From an uncultured Pelagibacteraceae bacterium (lineage in GTDB: Bacteria; Pseudomonadota; Alphaproteobacteria; Pelagibacterales; Pelagibacteraceae): a stretch of DNA of 64,000 nucleotides. The stretch covers positions 1 through 64,000 of the forward strand of contig CACEFK010000003.1 of NCBI GenBank assembly GCA_902558835.1, given 5' to 3'. The first letter of the stretch is position 1. Each line of letters opens with the position of its first letter. Positions 9,677-21,279 of the stretch are shown here, in pieces. A program made the position numbers and the translations under genes. The notes beneath the pieces are model-generated. The model was not told the origin of the DNA. It did no database searches and was given only the letters and a program-made list of their open reading frames with translations.

Positions 9677-11095
9677 TTAACTTAATTGAGTATCCTTAAA
9701 TTTTGTAAATCTTTCTTCAAATTCAAGTGTTACATTACCAATAGGCCCATGCCTTTGTTTTCCAATTATAATTTGAGCTAAATGCGCAACCTCATTCATT
9801 TTTGCTTGCCACTCTGCATGTTCAACTGTTGCTTCTCTTGGCTCTTTTCTTTGCAAATAATATCCTTCTCTATAAACAAACATTACAACATCTGCGTCTT
9901 GCTCAATAGAGCCAGACTCTCTTAAATCTGCTAATTGAGGCTTATGATCATCTCTTTGTTCTACTTGTCGAGACAACTGCGAAAGAGCTACAACAGGAAC
10001 AGAAAGTTCTTTAGCTATTGCCTTAAGTCCTTGAGTAATTTGCGATATTTCTTGAACTCTTCCATCTTTGTTAAATGTAGTCCCTCTCATTAACTGGATA
10101 TAATCAACTACAATCATATCGAGACCAAAAAGCCTTTTAATACGTCGTGCTCTATTGCTCAAAGCGGCAATACTTATTGCTGGAGTTTCATCAATATAAA
10201 GAGGCAGTTCAGAAATATTTTTAGATGTTTCTAAAAACTTGTCGAATTGCTCGTCAGATATTCTTCCTCTTCTAATATCATTAGAACTAATTCTAGCTTG
10301 TTCAGAAATAATTCTTGTAGATAATTGTTCTGAAGACATTTCAAGCGAAAAGAAAGCTATAGATGATTTCTTACCACTTTCTTGTAATTTTTGGGCAGCG
10401 TTGAAAGCAATATTTGTTGCAAGTGAGGTTTTACCCATTGATGGTCTACCAGCAATAATAATTAAATCTGATTGATGTAAACCACCAAGCTTATCATCTA
10501 AATCTCTTAAACCAGTTGGAACACCAACTATACCCTCTTCATTCTTATAAGCAGCTGAAGCCATTTCAATTGTTTGTTTCATTGCTTCATCAAATTTTAC
10601 TAAAGAAGAATTGAAAGAACCTTTTTCAGCTAAATCAAATAATAATCTTTCAGAACTTTCGATTATAGATTGTCCGTTAGTATCAAGATCATTTAATTTT
10701 GCACTATCAATAGTTTGTTCAGAAATTTTAATTAATTCTCTCCTCACGAACATGTCGTAAATTATTTTTGAGTATTCTATTGCTTGCCTAACCGATGTAG
10801 AAAACTTTGTGATTTTTACCAAATATTCTGGTACATTTAGATCATCTTTTTCATCTTCAAAATAATTTTTTAAAGTAATTGGATTAGCTAACATTCCTTT
10901 GTATATAAGACTTTCAATTGCCTCAAATATTTTTTGATGCATGGGGTCATAAAAATTAATACTAGAAATTATTGTATTTATTTCATCAAAAATATCATTA
11001 CTTACAAGGATAGATCCTATAACTGCTTGCTCCGCCTCAATGTTATTTGGCAACTCTTTAAATTGATCTTTAACTATACTTAAATTGTTTTCCAT
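9677..11095 (-). CDS. dnaB: Replicative DNA helicase
   Basis: PNNIEAEQAVIGSIL, IIAGRPSMGKTSLA Walker A, IVVDYIQLM. Confidence 0.97.
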   Translation of the reverse strand: MENNLSIVKDQFKELPNNIEAEQAVIGSILVSNDIFDEINTIISSINFYDPMHQKIFEAIESLIYKGMLANPITLKNYFEDEKDDLNVPEYLVKITKFSTSVRQAIEYSKIIYDMFVRRELIKISEQTIDSAKLNDLDTNGQSIIESSERLLFDLAEKGSFNSSLVKFDEAMKQTIEMASAAYKNEEGIVGVPTGLRDLDDKLGGLHQSDLIIIAGRPSMGKTSLATNIAFNAAQKLQESGKKSSIAFFSLEMSSEQLSTRIISEQARISSNDIRRGRISDEQFDKFLETSKNISELPLYIDETPAISIAALSNRARRIKRLFGLDMIVVDYIQLMRGTTFNKDGRVQEISQITQGLKAIAKELSVPVVALSQLSRQVEQRDDHKPQLADLRESGSIEQDADVVMFVYREGYYLQRKEPREATVEHAEWQAKMNEVAHLAQIIIGKQRHGPIGNVTLEFEERFTKFKDTQLS

Positions 11096-11163
11096 GAAAA
11101 TAAATTTACATGAAAAATAATTAAATCAAATTGTATATTTCTACTGGGGAAAAGAATGTATAA

Positions 11164-11622
11164 TTATTGAATTGTATCAGCTGAAGAAACATTGATTGTA
11201 ATTTCAGCATCAACTTCTGAGTGTAAAGAAATTTTAACTTTAAATTTTCCTAAAGCTTTTATTTCTTCAACCGGTTGTATCATTGAAGGCTTAATATCAA
11301 TTTTGTTCTCTTCTTGAATAAGTTTAGAAATTTCAGTTGGTTTAACTGAACCATATAATTCATTATTTTCTGTACTTAGTTTTTTAACAGAATACTCTTT
11401 ACCATTAATTTGTTCAGCAATTTGAGAGGCTTCTTTTTTCTTTTCGTTATCTTTTTTAGATAACTCAGCTTTAATTTTTTCAACTTCTTTTATATTTTCT
11501 TTTGATGCATAAAGAGCTTTCTTATTAGCAATTAGAAAATTTCTGGCAAAACCTCTTTTAACATCTATCACTTCACCAATAGATCCAATTCTTTTTACGT
11601 TTTCTAATAATATTACTTTCAT
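11164..11622 (-). CDS. rplI: 50S ribosomal protein L9
   Basis: MKVILLENVKRIGSIGEVIDVKRGFARNFLI. Confidence 0.97.
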   Translation of the reverse strand: MKVILLENVKRIGSIGEVIDVKRGFARNFLIANKKALYASKENIKEVEKIKAELSKKDNEKKKEASQIAEQINGKEYSVKKLSTENNELYGSVKPTEISKLIQEENKIDIKPSMIQPVEEIKALGKFKVKISLHSEVDAEITINVSSADTIQ

Positions 11623-11623
11623 T

Positions 11624-11896
11624 TTATATTAATGCTAAGTTTCTTGCTCTTTTTATTGAAAGAGAAAGTTCTCTTTGCTTTTTTTGAGAAATATTTGTTA
11701 TTCTAGAAGGTAAAATTTTACCATTCTCAGATACATATTTTTTTAAAAGCTTAATATTTTTGTAATCTACTTGAGGAGCGCCCTTAGCTGATAATGGGCA
11801 AGTTTTTTTGAATTTATATTTGTTAGGTTGAAAAATACTTAATTTTGCAAAGTTGCTCTGTTTACCTTTTTTATTTCCACTTTGTCTTTTTGGCAT
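11624..11896 (-). CDS. rpsR: 30S ribosomal protein S18
   Basis: [48 protein letters not shown]. Confidence 0.97.
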   Translation of the reverse strand: MPKRQSGNKKGKQSNFAKLSIFQPNKYKFKKTCPLSAKGAPQVDYKNIKLLKKYVSENGKILPSRITNISQKKQRELSLSIKRARNLALI

Positions 11897-12249
11897 TAGT
11901 TTTTAACACTTTCTTTTTTTTCACTATCTTCTTTTTTTCCAAAATAGTTTGTTTCTAAGTCAAATTTTTTTACTCTAACTGTTAGATACCTCAGTAATTT
12001 TTTATCTATAGCTTCATTTTTTTCTAATTCATCAATAACATTACCTTTACCTTTTATTTTAAAGTGTATGTAGCTACCTTTTTTATTCTTTTTAATTAGA
12101 TAAGATAAGTTTAGTAATCCCCAGTTTTCAGTTTTAACAACTTCACCATCATTTTTTTCAACAATTTTAGAATATTTTTCTGTTAGTTGCTTTAATTCAC
12201 TTGGTGAAGTATCTTGCCTAGCTATAATTGTATGTTCGTATAAATTCAT
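11896..12249 (-). CDS. rpsF: 30S ribosomal protein S6
   Basis: [26 protein letters not shown], upstream of rpsR-rplI. Confidence 0.96.
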   Translation of the reverse strand: MNLYEHTIIARQDTSPSELKQLTEKYSKIVEKNDGEVVKTENWGLLNLSYLIKKNKKGSYIHFKIKGKGNVIDELEKNEAIDKKLLRYLTVRVKKFDLETNYFGKKEDSEKKESVKN

Positions 12250-12336
12250 TTAAGTTCTTTAATAAAAAGTGAGGATATACTATTATAAAAGTTCAATTAC
12301 AATAGTTAAAAAGGCAGAAATATTAGTTTTTTTTAT

Positions 12337-13263
12337 ATGTTTTCAGTAATTTTTCCAGGTCAGGGATCTCAAATAGTGGGAATGGGAAAAGAGCTTTATG
12401 ATAAATTTAATATGGTAAAGGACCTTTTTAAACAGGCAGATGATACATTAAATTTTTCTATTTCTAAGCTTATCCTAGAAGGACCAAAAGAAGATTTAGA
12501 TTTAACAGCAAATACACAACCAGCAATATTTTTAATAAGTTACTCAATATTTAATTTAGCAAAAAATGAATTCAAGTTAGATTTAAATAAAGCAAAATAT
12601 TTTGCTGGACATTCTTTGGGAGAATATTCGGCTTTATCATGTGCGGGATATCTAGATTTTGCAGATACTTTAAAAATATTAAGAATTAGAGGGGATGCTA
12701 TGCAAAACTCTGTGCCTAAAGGACAAGGAGGGATGGTTGCGGTATTAGGTTCAACAGTTGATATGATTGAAAAAATTTTGATAGAAAATAAAGAAAATTT
12801 AAAAGTACAAATTGCAAATGACAATTCTGACGGCCAAATTGTTTTGAGTGGAAAAACAGAGGATTTAGAAAAGCTAATTCAAATTTTAAAGGATAATTCA
12901 ATAAAAAACGTTAAACTTCCAGTGAGTGCCCCTTTCCACTGCGATTTGATGAATAATGCTACAAAAATTATGAAAGAAGAGTTAAATAAACTTAATTTTA
13001 AAAATGGGCAAAATAAATTAATATCAAACGTTACTGCTAATGAGATTAAAGACCCAGATGAGCTTAAAAATCTCTTAATTAAGCAAATAGAGAATAGAGT
13101 TAGATGGAGAGAGAGTGTGATTAATATGATAGAAAATGATGTAGGTCATTTTATAGAAATTGGACCTGGGAAAGTTTTGTCAGGTTTGGTAAAAAGAATT
13201 AATAGAAATGTTAAAATTGATACAATTAATTCTCAAGGCGATATTGAAGGTCTAAAAATATGA
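12337..13263 (+). CDS. fabD: Malonyl CoA-ACP transacylase
   Basis: FPGQGSQIVGMGKELY, GHSLGEYSAL. Confidence 0.97.
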   Translation: MFSVIFPGQGSQIVGMGKELYDKFNMVKDLFKQADDTLNFSISKLILEGPKEDLDLTANTQPAIFLISYSIFNLAKNEFKLDLNKAKYFAGHSLGEYSALSCAGYLDFADTLKILRIRGDAMQNSVPKGQGGMVAVLGSTVDMIEKILIENKENLKVQIANDNSDGQIVLSGKTEDLEKLIQILKDNSIKNVKLPVSAPFHCDLMNNATKIMKEELNKLNFKNGQNKLISNVTANEIKDPDELKNLLIKQIENRVRWRESVINMIENDVGHFIEIGPGKVLSGLVKRINRNVKIDTINSQGDIEGLKI

Positions 13264-13997
13264 CTGATTTAAAAGGTAAAAATATTATTGTTACTGGTGC
13301 CTCAGGTGGGATTGGGAATTCAATAATTGAAAAATTAAATCAATCAGGAGCAAATATTTTAGCCTCAGGTACAAGAATAGAAAAACTTGAGGAATTAAAA
13401 AGTAAATATGGAAATATTAAAATATTAAAGTTTGATATTTCTCAAAGCGATAAAATTGAGGAGTTTGTTGAAAACGGAACTAAAGAACTTGGTGGCAGTT
13501 TAGATTGCATCGTTAATAATGCAGGCATTACCCAAGACAATTTAGCTATAAGGATGAGCTTAGATGAATGGAAAAAAGTTATTGATGTTAACTTAACATC
13601 AACTTTTTTGATGAGCAAATCAGCAATTAAAAAAATGCTTAAAAATAAATCTGGAAAGATTGTAAATATTACATCAGTCGTTGGACACACAGGTAATTTA
13701 GGACAGGCCAATTACACCGCTTCTAAAGCAGGTATAATTGCAATGTCTAAGAGTTTGGCAATAGAATATGCAAAGAAAAATATAAATATAAATTGTATTT
13801 CACCTGGTTTTATTAAAACAGCTATGACGGATAAACTAGATGACAAATTTAAAGAGGCTATAATATCAAAAATTCCTTCTGCCCGACTAGGAGAGCCAGA
13901 TGACATTGCAAATGCTGTACTTTTTTTATGCTCTAGCCACTCAAGTTATATAAATGGAGAAACCTTACATGTTAATGGGGGCATGTATATGGCTTGA
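13260..13997 (+). CDS. fabG: 3-oxoacyl-ACP reductase
   Basis: SDR: TGASGGIGNSI, NNAGITQDNL, YTASKAGI. Confidence 0.96.
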   Translation: MTDLKGKNIIVTGASGGIGNSIIEKLNQSGANILASGTRIEKLEELKSKYGNIKILKFDISQSDKIEEFVENGTKELGGSLDCIVNNAGITQDNLAIRMSLDEWKKVIDVNLTSTFLMSKSAIKKMLKNKSGKIVNITSVVGHTGNLGQANYTASKAGIIAMSKSLAIEYAKKNININCISPGFIKTAMTDKLDDKFKEAIISKIPSARLGEPDDIANAVLFLCSSHSSYINGETLHVNGGMYMA

Positions 13998-14045
13998 CAA
14001 AACAGGTTTTTAAACTAATAAGAATTTATAACAAAAAGGATCAAT

Positions 14046-14285
14046 ATGTCAGAAGACGTTTCAAGCAAAGTAAAAAAAATTGTAGCAGATCACTTAGGTA
14101 TCGATGAAGCAAAAGTAACTGAAGAGTCTAGTTTTATAGATGATTTAGGTGCTGATAGTTTAGATACAGTTGAATTGGTGATGGCTTTTGAAGAAGAATT
14201 TGGATCTGAAATTTCAGACAGCGAAGCAGAGAAGATTTTAACTGTTGGAGATGCAGTTAAGTTTATCGAAGGAAAAGCTAACTAG
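14046..14285 (+). CDS. acpP: Acyl carrier protein
   Basis: [22 protein letters not shown] with DSL phosphopantetheine site. Confidence 0.98.
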   Translation: MSEDVSSKVKKIVADHLGIDEAKVTEESSFIDDLGADSLDTVELVMAFEEEFGSEISDSEAEKILTVGDAVKFIEGKAN

Positions 14286-14293
14286 AAATTTTA

Positions 14294-14926
14294 ATGCCAT
14301 CAGAAAAAGATGGAGTAATGATAATCTTATCTTCTCCTTCAGGAGCAGGTAAAACAACATTGGTCAAAAAATTATCAGGTAAAGATAATTTTGAAATTTC
14401 AATATCTCATACTACCAGACAACCTAGACCTAATGAAAATCAAAATGAAGATTATTTTTTCGTTGATGAATTAGAATTCAAAAGGTTAATAAAAAATGAA
14501 GAGTTTCTTGAATATGCAAAAGTTTTCAATAATTTTTATGGAACAACAAGAACACCAGTAATAGATAAATTAAATAAAGGTAAAAATGTTCTTTTTGATA
14601 TTGATTGGCAGGGAGCTGATCAAATTAAAAATAAAAAATTAGACTATAAACTAATTACTTTTTTTATATTACCTCCAAGTAGAGAAGTTTTATTTGAAAG
14701 ATTATCTAAGCGTCATGCAAGCGATAAATTAATAGCAAAAGAAAGAATGAAACAGTTCGAAAGAGATGTTTTACATTGGATAAACTATGATTATGTTGTC
14801 ATTAATAACGACTTGAATGAATGCTACTCCAAAATTACAAATTTAATCGATGCTGTAGTTAATGATGGCTCTAAAGATTATGATCCAGATTACATAAGAA
14901 GTCACGTTGAAAAATTAACTTCTTAA
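14294..14926 (+). CDS. gmk: Guanylate kinase
   Basis: [40 protein letters not shown]. Confidence 0.97.
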   Translation: MPSEKDGVMIILSSPSGAGKTTLVKKLSGKDNFEISISHTTRQPRPNENQNEDYFFVDELEFKRLIKNEEFLEYAKVFNNFYGTTRTPVIDKLNKGKNVLFDIDWQGADQIKNKKLDYKLITFFILPPSREVLFERLSKRHASDKLIAKERMKQFERDVLHWINYDYVVINNDLNECYSKITNLIDAVVNDGSKDYDPDYIRSHVEKLTS

Positions 14927-15700
14927 ATTTTCATATTCACATGTTAGTTTGTAATAAGTATCTAAATTAAGATTTTGTGGTCTTAAATTTAAATCAATTT
15001 TAAGTTTATCTAACACTTTTTGATCTCCATTAAAGAGTTGATTAAAAGGTTTCTTTAACATCTTTCTTCTTTGATTAAAAAAAACTCTTGTAACTTTTTC
15101 TAAATTATTAGGATCATTAATTTTAATAAAATTTTGCTTTGGGTGAAATAATAATAATGAGCTGTGAATTTTTGGTTTTGGAGAAAATGCTTCAGGTCCA
15201 ATATCACATATTTTTTTAATATTAAGCTTCCAATTACAAATTATAGATAACCTTCCATAATTTGATGTATTAAATTCTGCAATTATTCTATCAGCAACTT
15301 CTTTTTGAAACATTAAAACCAAACATTCAAACCAAAAGTTGTCTTTTAGATTAATTATCCATTTGCTCAGAATTTCAGTTGAAATATTGTATGGCAAATT
15401 ACCAAAGACGGTTACTTTCTCTTTTAAAAGTTTTGTTTCATCTACTTTCAGAACATCTTCATTAATAATTGTTATTTGATTATAAAATTTATTTTCAAGA
15501 TTGCTTGAAAGTTCGTTATCTTTTTCAATTACAAATATTTTTTTTGGATTTTTCTTTAAAATATATGATGTAAGATTTCCAGTACCTGGGCCAATTTCTA
15601 AAATTGTTTTATTAAAAATTTCGGTAGAGTTCACAATTTTTTCCAAGATATTTTTATCTACTAAAAAATTTTGGCCTAAGCTTTTTTTTGCTTTAATCAA
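14915..15700 (-). CDS. rsmA: 16S rRNA dimethyladenosine transferase
   Basis: [38 protein letters not shown]. Confidence 0.96.
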   Translation of the reverse strand: MIKAKKSLGQNFLVDKNILEKIVNSTEIFNKTILEIGPGTGNLTSYILKKNPKKIFVIEKDNELSSNLENKFYNQITIINEDVLKVDETKLLKEKVTVFGNLPYNISTEILSKWIINLKDNFWFECLVLMFQKEVADRIIAEFNTSNYGRLSIICNWKLNIKKICDIGPEAFSPKPKIHSSLLLFHPKQNFIKINDPNNLEKVTRVFFNQRRKMLKKPFNQLFNGDQKVLDKLKIDLNLRPQNLNLDTYYKLTCEYENLRS

Positions 15701-16662
15701 TATTTATCCAAAAATGAAATAGCTTTAATTAGACTTAAAGGGTTTGATTTATTTTTACCTAGCATTTTTTCATTCGGGCCATGATCTGGTGAAACACGTA
15801 AGAAAGGTAAACCTACTGTAATATTTATTGCATCGTATTCAAACAACGTTTTCAGCGGTGTTAACACTTGATCGTGATACATACCAACAATTATGTTAAA
15901 TTTTTTTGAATTTTCTTTCAAAAAAATTGTATCAGCTGGATATGGGCCAGCGACTTTAATTTTAAGTTTTTTTAAATACTTAATAGCAGGATATAGTATT
16001 TTATTATCTTCATTAAATTTATCAATGCTTTCACAGTGTGGGTTAATACCCAAGACTGCAATTTTAGGATTAATACTTAAATTATATTTGTAAAAGTTAT
16101 TAATTAATTTTATTTTTTCAATAATTAATTTTTTGTTGATTTTTTTTGTTACAAATTTTAGTGGCAAATGCGTAGTTATAGGACAAACAGATAGTTTTTT
16201 ATTATAAATTAGCATTGCGCTATTTTTTACATTGAATTTTGCAGATATATATTCTGTTAAACCTAAAAATTTTCTGTTTAAAAAAGTTTTTTTTGATATC
16301 GGGCCAGTTATTAATCTATTTATCTTATTTTTTTTTAATATTTTAAAAGCCATTTCAAGTGAATTTTTAATATATGTGTTTGACTTAGATGAAATTTTTT
16401 CAAACGCTTTTGTCGTGCTATAATTTATATTTATTAGATTTAAACTTTTATTATCAAGTTTTAAATTTAAAAAGTTTTTTTCATCTATAATTTTAATTTT
16501 TTTTTTAAATTTTAATTTTTTCATTTGCAATTCGACTAATTTATGAGAAGCAATTAGAATTAATGGTTTTTTTATTTTCAATTTTTTTAATGATTTAAAA
16601 AAAATTTCTAAAAAGATACTATTCGGCTCACCTGCAACTATCAGAATTGGATTATAACTCAT
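15697..16662 (-). CDS. pdxA: 4-hydroxythreonine-4-phosphate dehydrogenase
   Basis: GEPNSI, TGPISKKTF, LGINPHCES, GMYHDQVLTPLKTL, VSPDHG. Confidence 0.93.
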   Translation of the reverse strand: MSYNPILIVAGEPNSIFLEIFFKSLKKLKIKKPLILIASHKLVELQMKKLKFKKKIKIIDEKNFLNLKLDNKSLNLININYSTTKAFEKISSKSNTYIKNSLEMAFKILKKNKINRLITGPISKKTFLNRKFLGLTEYISAKFNVKNSAMLIYNKKLSVCPITTHLPLKFVTKKINKKLIIEKIKLINNFYKYNLSINPKIAVLGINPHCESIDKFNEDNKILYPAIKYLKKLKIKVAGPYPADTIFLKENSKKFNIIVGMYHDQVLTPLKTLFEYDAINITVGLPFLRVSPDHGPNEKMLGKNKSNPLSLIKAISFLDKY

Positions 16663-17611
16663 TAATAATTATATTTTTTTTAATTTTATTTATGTAAATG
16701 TTTGAAAATTGATTTAGTTGTTCATTCATTTTAACTTCAATAACTTTTTCTATTTCTTTGTTGTTATTTATATCAATTTGTTCTTCTTTTAAGTCATTAA
16801 CCTTTAAAATTAAAAATCCTCCTGGAACTGTAACTGGACTTGTGAATTCTCCAATTTTAAGAAGTGATAATTCATTTTTGATTTTTGGTGATAGTGCGCT
16901 TTCATTTACCCATCCTAAACCACCACCATCTTTAGCATTTTCTGAAATACTATAAATTAAAGAAGTATTTTCAAATCCATCTTGAATTATTGATTGTCTA
17001 ATTAAATTATATTTTTTTTCTAAGTCTTCATTTTTTTCAACATTAAATATAATCTCAGAAATATTATAAAATTTATTTTTTTTACTAGAAATTTCATTAA
17101 TTATTTTTTCTTTATCAATTTTAATTTTATTTTTATATTTTTCATAAATTATTTTTTTCCAATATGCATCCAATATTAATTTTTGTTCAACTATTTTTAT
17201 ATTAATATTGTGATATTTAAGATGATTTTTAAATTGATCAATACTGCTTAAACCAATTTTTAAATAAGCAGCTTTTATCATTGAGTCTAAATATTTCTTA
17301 TCAATTGATAGTTTTTCTGTGAATTTAAGTATTTCAATTTTTTTTATTTTATCTCTAATAATAGAGTTTTTTGCTATATTAATTATTTTTTCATTTTCTA
17401 ATTCATTAATATTTTCGTTAAAGACTTTTAAATAATTAATTTCGTTAGAAATATCTACTGTGGTGATAATTTCATTATTTAATTTTATTAATATTTTGTT
17501 TTCCAATGCTTTACTAAACTCACTACTAAAAAAAGTTAAAATAAGAATTGATGTAAAAAAAATTTTATAGATATTTAGATCTATAAATCTATCTATTTTG
17601 GCTTTGCTCAT
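16652..17611 (-). CDS. surA: SurA-like periplasmic chaperone/peptidyl-prolyl isomerase
   Basis: N-terminal signal-like segment, SurA N domain, parvulin region (GGGLGWVNESALSPKIKNEL), between lptD and pdxA. Confidence 0.85.
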   Translation of the reverse strand: MSKAKIDRFIDLNIYKIFFTSILILTFFSSEFSKALENKILIKLNNEIITTVDISNEINYLKVFNENINELENEKIINIAKNSIIRDKIKKIEILKFTEKLSIDKKYLDSMIKAAYLKIGLSSIDQFKNHLKYHNINIKIVEQKLILDAYWKKIIYEKYKNKIKIDKEKIINEISSKKNKFYNISEIIFNVEKNEDLEKKYNLIRQSIIQDGFENTSLIYSISENAKDGGGLGWVNESALSPKIKNELSLLKIGEFTSPVTVPGGFLILKVNDLKEEQIDINNNKEIEKVIEVKMNEQLNQFSNIYINKIKKNIIINEL

Positions 17612-20207
17612 AAGTTGTTAAAGGATATAGCGTTAGAGTAAATAATAAATTTTCGCTTGGTTTTAGATCTCTATCTTCATAATATTGCTTGTTATATTTA
17701 ATCCCAGCAACCAAGCAATCATTTTTATACTCATAAATTAAATCATAAAATTCAGTTAAGTTTAATTTTCTATTTTTTCTTGTTTTAAAGGAAAATGAAT
17801 TATTTTTATCATGATTATATACGGTCGTATTTTCTAAAAAATTTTCATTTCCAGCTTCACCATTTTCTTCTACAAAATTAAAATTTGTTTCAAAATTATC
17901 TAAAACAAATTTAGTATTTAATGAATTATACTCAAATTTATCATAATTATTATCTAATCTAAAATCATAATCTATTATTATATTTTCTAAAATCGAGCTT
18001 GTTACAGATCCAAATAAATTAGAATTTTTTTTATTTAAACTTGAATTTTTAGGTATAAAATCTTCCTCATCATCTCTAAAGACCGTTCCAACTTTAAACT
18101 CAAAATATTTATTAATATTTTCAAGCCTCTCTTTTTTATAATTTAGTCCAATGGTTAAAGATTTACCTTCTTCAAAAGAATCATCTAATCCTAATCTGTT
18201 GATACTAAAAATATTATCTACTGTGATATTTTTTTCTGTACTTGAGTAATTTTTCATATCACCTGGATTCATTCTTAAAGATACTTTAGGAGTTAATATA
18301 TTATTATATCCATTCTTTTCCTTAATAAGAGGTAAAGATGAAGTAAATTCGAATAAGCTCATTAACTCAATTTGAGGACTAGATTTGTAGTCATCATCAT
18401 TTTTGCCAAGCGTGTTTGAATTTTTAAAGTTTATTTTAAAATTACTTACAAAACCAAGGTTATTGATGAATTCATTACTTTGATACTCTAAATCATTAAT
18501 AACCTTTGTTTTTAGGTTGTTTGTATTCTGTAAATCATTACTTCCTGATGAAGTGAATTTTAAAGATCCATCGATATTTTCTGCATCTATATATCTATCA
18601 TAATTATAATAAGGCAAAATATATTGATATCTATCACTGCTTATTTTTGTAAGATTCTCAAATGATTTCATGCCAGCTGTTAAATTGTAATTAGTTTTGT
18701 GATTTAATGTTAATTTAATCTCTGATAGCAAATTATTTTGGTCAGATGGTTTTAAGTTCGTTTCATACAAATTACTATCAAATACCTTTAAATATGTATC
18801 ATTTGATGTTTTTTGAATTGAAACATATAAATCACTATTATTAAAATTCTCCATTTGAAGGTCAGATTCAAATTTAGCAAATAAATGTGAAATACTATTT
18901 TTTGTTTTTGATAATGTTGACTTATAGCCTTCGACAAGACTAAAATCAGCAATGAAAAAAGAATTTTTATTTTTTTGACGAAATTCATTTTGAAACATCT
19001 TAATACTGTTTGCAAATAAAGTTGGTTTAAAAGTAATATCTTTGTTTTCAGAGATTACATGGAAGTAAGGGACATGTAATGAATCTCCTAATTCATTTGA
19101 GTTATTAATTTGTGGTTTTAGAAAACCACTTTGCCTTTTTACTGTAGGATCTGGATGAAAAAATTTTGGAAAATATAATACTGGAAAATTATATACTTTT
19201 AGAATTGCATTATCATAAATTAACTGCTTCTTCTTCTTATCATGTTTTATTTTCTCAGCATTTATGGCCCATGGCGGGCAGTCATCATCTTTAATTTTAC
19301 AACTTGTAAATACTGCTTTATTTAATGTTGTGATATCGTTTTGTGAATTTGAAGAAATTCCATAAATTCTTGGATTATTATCTTCATTTCCAAATAAATC
19401 AGGGTGAAGAATAATTTTTGTGTCACTAGCTACAAATTCTTTTGTTTCAAGATTAAAAAAACCATCTTTAAAAAATAATTTATCACTATTAGGTAAATCA
19501 AAATTTGTAATCATTAATATATTTTTACCTTTTAGTTTTTTATCTTTTATTGAATAATTAAATTTATCTAACAAGTATTGATTTTTATTATTATCTTTTA
19601 TTTCTGTTTTTTTTTCAGAACTTAATATCATTTTATCTCTAGAAAATAAGATATCTTCTGATTGAAAATTATATTTTGATTTTATTTCAGATACTGTTTT
19701 GCCTTTTGAGAATATTAATTCGTTATTTTGTTTATAAGTTATATCTTCAGAAAATATAGAAATATCCTCAACCTTATCTAAAATTTTAACTTTATTTTTA
19801 GCATTTAAAATATTTAAATTTTTATTATACTCAAAATTTTCTCCATATATTGTAATTTCATTGTTAATAGCTTTTGAATTACCCTTGGTCTTAATAATTT
19901 CCTCGTTTTTTAAATATAAAATATTATCAGAAATAATTTCATAATTTTTTTTTGTATCGATAATTTTGACATTTCCTTGAGCTTTAAGTTGATTAAGTAA
20001 TTTATTATATTCGAAATAATCAGCATTAATTATAATTCCTGCATCAGATGAAATCGTACCTCTTTTAATTCCTTTAAATAAGTTTCCATTTTCTAAAATT
20101 TCTATTTCTGTAACATTAAAATTAAATTGTTCTGCTGAGTATGTTTTTTCAATTAATGAAAAATTAAATAAAACAAGAAAAATTAAAATATAAATTTTAT
20201 TTATCAT
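17589..20207 (-). CDS. lptD: LPS-assembly protein LptD
   Basis: 872 aa, signal peptide, OstA-like repeats then SCKIKDDDCPPWAINAEKIKHD, VLYFPKFFHPDPTVKRQSGFL. Confidence 0.92.
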   Translation of the reverse strand: MINKIYILIFLVLFNFSLIEKTYSAEQFNFNVTEIEILENGNLFKGIKRGTISSDAGIIINADYFEYNKLLNQLKAQGNVKIIDTKKNYEIISDNILYLKNEEIIKTKGNSKAINNEITIYGENFEYNKNLNILNAKNKVKILDKVEDISIFSEDITYKQNNELIFSKGKTVSEIKSKYNFQSEDILFSRDKMILSSEKKTEIKDNNKNQYLLDKFNYSIKDKKLKGKNILMITNFDLPNSDKLFFKDGFFNLETKEFVASDTKIILHPDLFGNEDNNPRIYGISSNSQNDITTLNKAVFTSCKIKDDDCPPWAINAEKIKHDKKKKQLIYDNAILKVYNFPVLYFPKFFHPDPTVKRQSGFLKPQINNSNELGDSLHVPYFHVISENKDITFKPTLFANSIKMFQNEFRQKNKNSFFIADFSLVEGYKSTLSKTKNSISHLFAKFESDLQMENFNNSDLYVSIQKTSNDTYLKVFDSNLYETNLKPSDQNNLLSEIKLTLNHKTNYNLTAGMKSFENLTKISSDRYQYILPYYNYDRYIDAENIDGSLKFTSSGSNDLQNTNNLKTKVINDLEYQSNEFINNLGFVSNFKINFKNSNTLGKNDDDYKSSPQIELMSLFEFTSSLPLIKEKNGYNNILTPKVSLRMNPGDMKNYSSTEKNITVDNIFSINRLGLDDSFEEGKSLTIGLNYKKERLENINKYFEFKVGTVFRDDEEDFIPKNSSLNKKNSNLFGSVTSSILENIIIDYDFRLDNNYDKFEYNSLNTKFVLDNFETNFNFVEENGEAGNENFLENTTVYNHDKNNSFSFKTRKNRKLNLTEFYDLIYEYKNDCLVAGIKYNKQYYEDRDLKPSENLLFTLTLYPLTTYEQSQNR

Positions 20208-21279
20208 TTATTTTAATTAACATTATTCCGTTTATAGTCATTATAATAATTAGCGGAAATATAATTGATAAGCTTAGTGGAAGCTTTTCTACTTTACCTA
20301 AAATATTTGCAAAATTATTCATATAATAAATTAATACTGATAAAAATAGACCGAGTGAAATTTTAAAAGTAGAACTTTCATAGTGTCTTATATTGAACAT
20401 AATTACAGAAGACAATATTGTCATTAATATCAAATACAATGGATAAGAAAAAAGTTTCAGGAGATGAAGATTTATATCAGTCGTAGAGTAGTTCAATAAC
20501 TCATAATTTTTCTTAAGTTTTAAAAGCTCAATTAAAGATAAAGAATATAGGTCCGAAAATAGATTTTGAATTTTTTCATAATTAAAATTAGTATTTAACT
20601 CTAGCACTTGACCGTCAGATAAATTTGTATAATTATTTTCTACAAAAATTGTAGGGTTAAAAATCAGCCACTTTTTAGATTTTATATTGATTTTATCGCT
20701 CCAAATATTTCTTTTTACATTATAATTTTCATCAAATTCGGTTATGAAAGTATTAATTAAATTATCATTTTCTATTTTTGAAGAATTAATTATTAAAATA
20801 TGATCTTGCAATTTATCTCTTATCCATAAACCATTTTTTGTAACCACAGCCAAATATTTTCCATCATCTGTATATGGTGATTTTAGTTTTAAATAAATAT
20901 TTTTAAAATTTGATGAAAAGTTATAAAAAATAGTAATTATTAAAATACCCATTAATAATGAAATAGATGTCAAAATTAGTATTATTTTAGAATTTTTTAA
21001 GCCTGAATATTTAAAAATGCTAATTTCGTTCTTATTAAAAAGACTAATAAAAAATAATTGAGTTGTAAGAAGAAAGATAAAAGGAAATATATTAAAAACA
21101 TAAGATGGAGAATTCAGTAAAGCTAAGGATATTATAAAATTTGTGCTTATAAGCTGATTTTTAAAAAAATCAAGTTCACTTAGGATATTTAATATTATTA
21201 TTAAACTTAAAGTAATAAAAAATATAAAAAAAAATGATTTTATAAATAGGAATGTAATAAATTTTATATAGGTTTTCAT
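20197..21279 (-). CDS. lptG: LPS export permease LptG
   Basis: YjgP/YjgQ-like 6-TM protein, second of lptFG pair upstream of lptD. Confidence 0.8.
   Translation of the reverse strand: MKTYIKFITFLFIKSFFFIFFITLSLIIILNILSELDFFKNQLISTNFIISLALLNSPSYVFNIFPFIFLLTTQLFFISLFNKNEISIFKYSGLKNSKIILILTSISLLMGILIITIFYNFSSNFKNIYLKLKSPYTDDGKYLAVVTKNGLWIRDKLQDHILIINSSKIENDNLINTFITEFDENYNVKRNIWSDKINIKSKKWLIFNPTIFVENNYTNLSDGQVLELNTNFNYEKIQNLFSDLYSLSLIELLKLKKNYELLNYSTTDINLHLLKLFSYPLYLILMTILSSVIMFNIRHYESSTFKISLGLFLSVLIYYMNNFANILGKVEKLPLSLSIIFPLIIIMTINGIMLIKINDK

Noticed and set aside
12250-12336. Possible S6:S18-binding leader upstream of rpsF
   Set aside because: The minus-strand leader lacks the CCG bulge/loop motif and a convincing hairpin.
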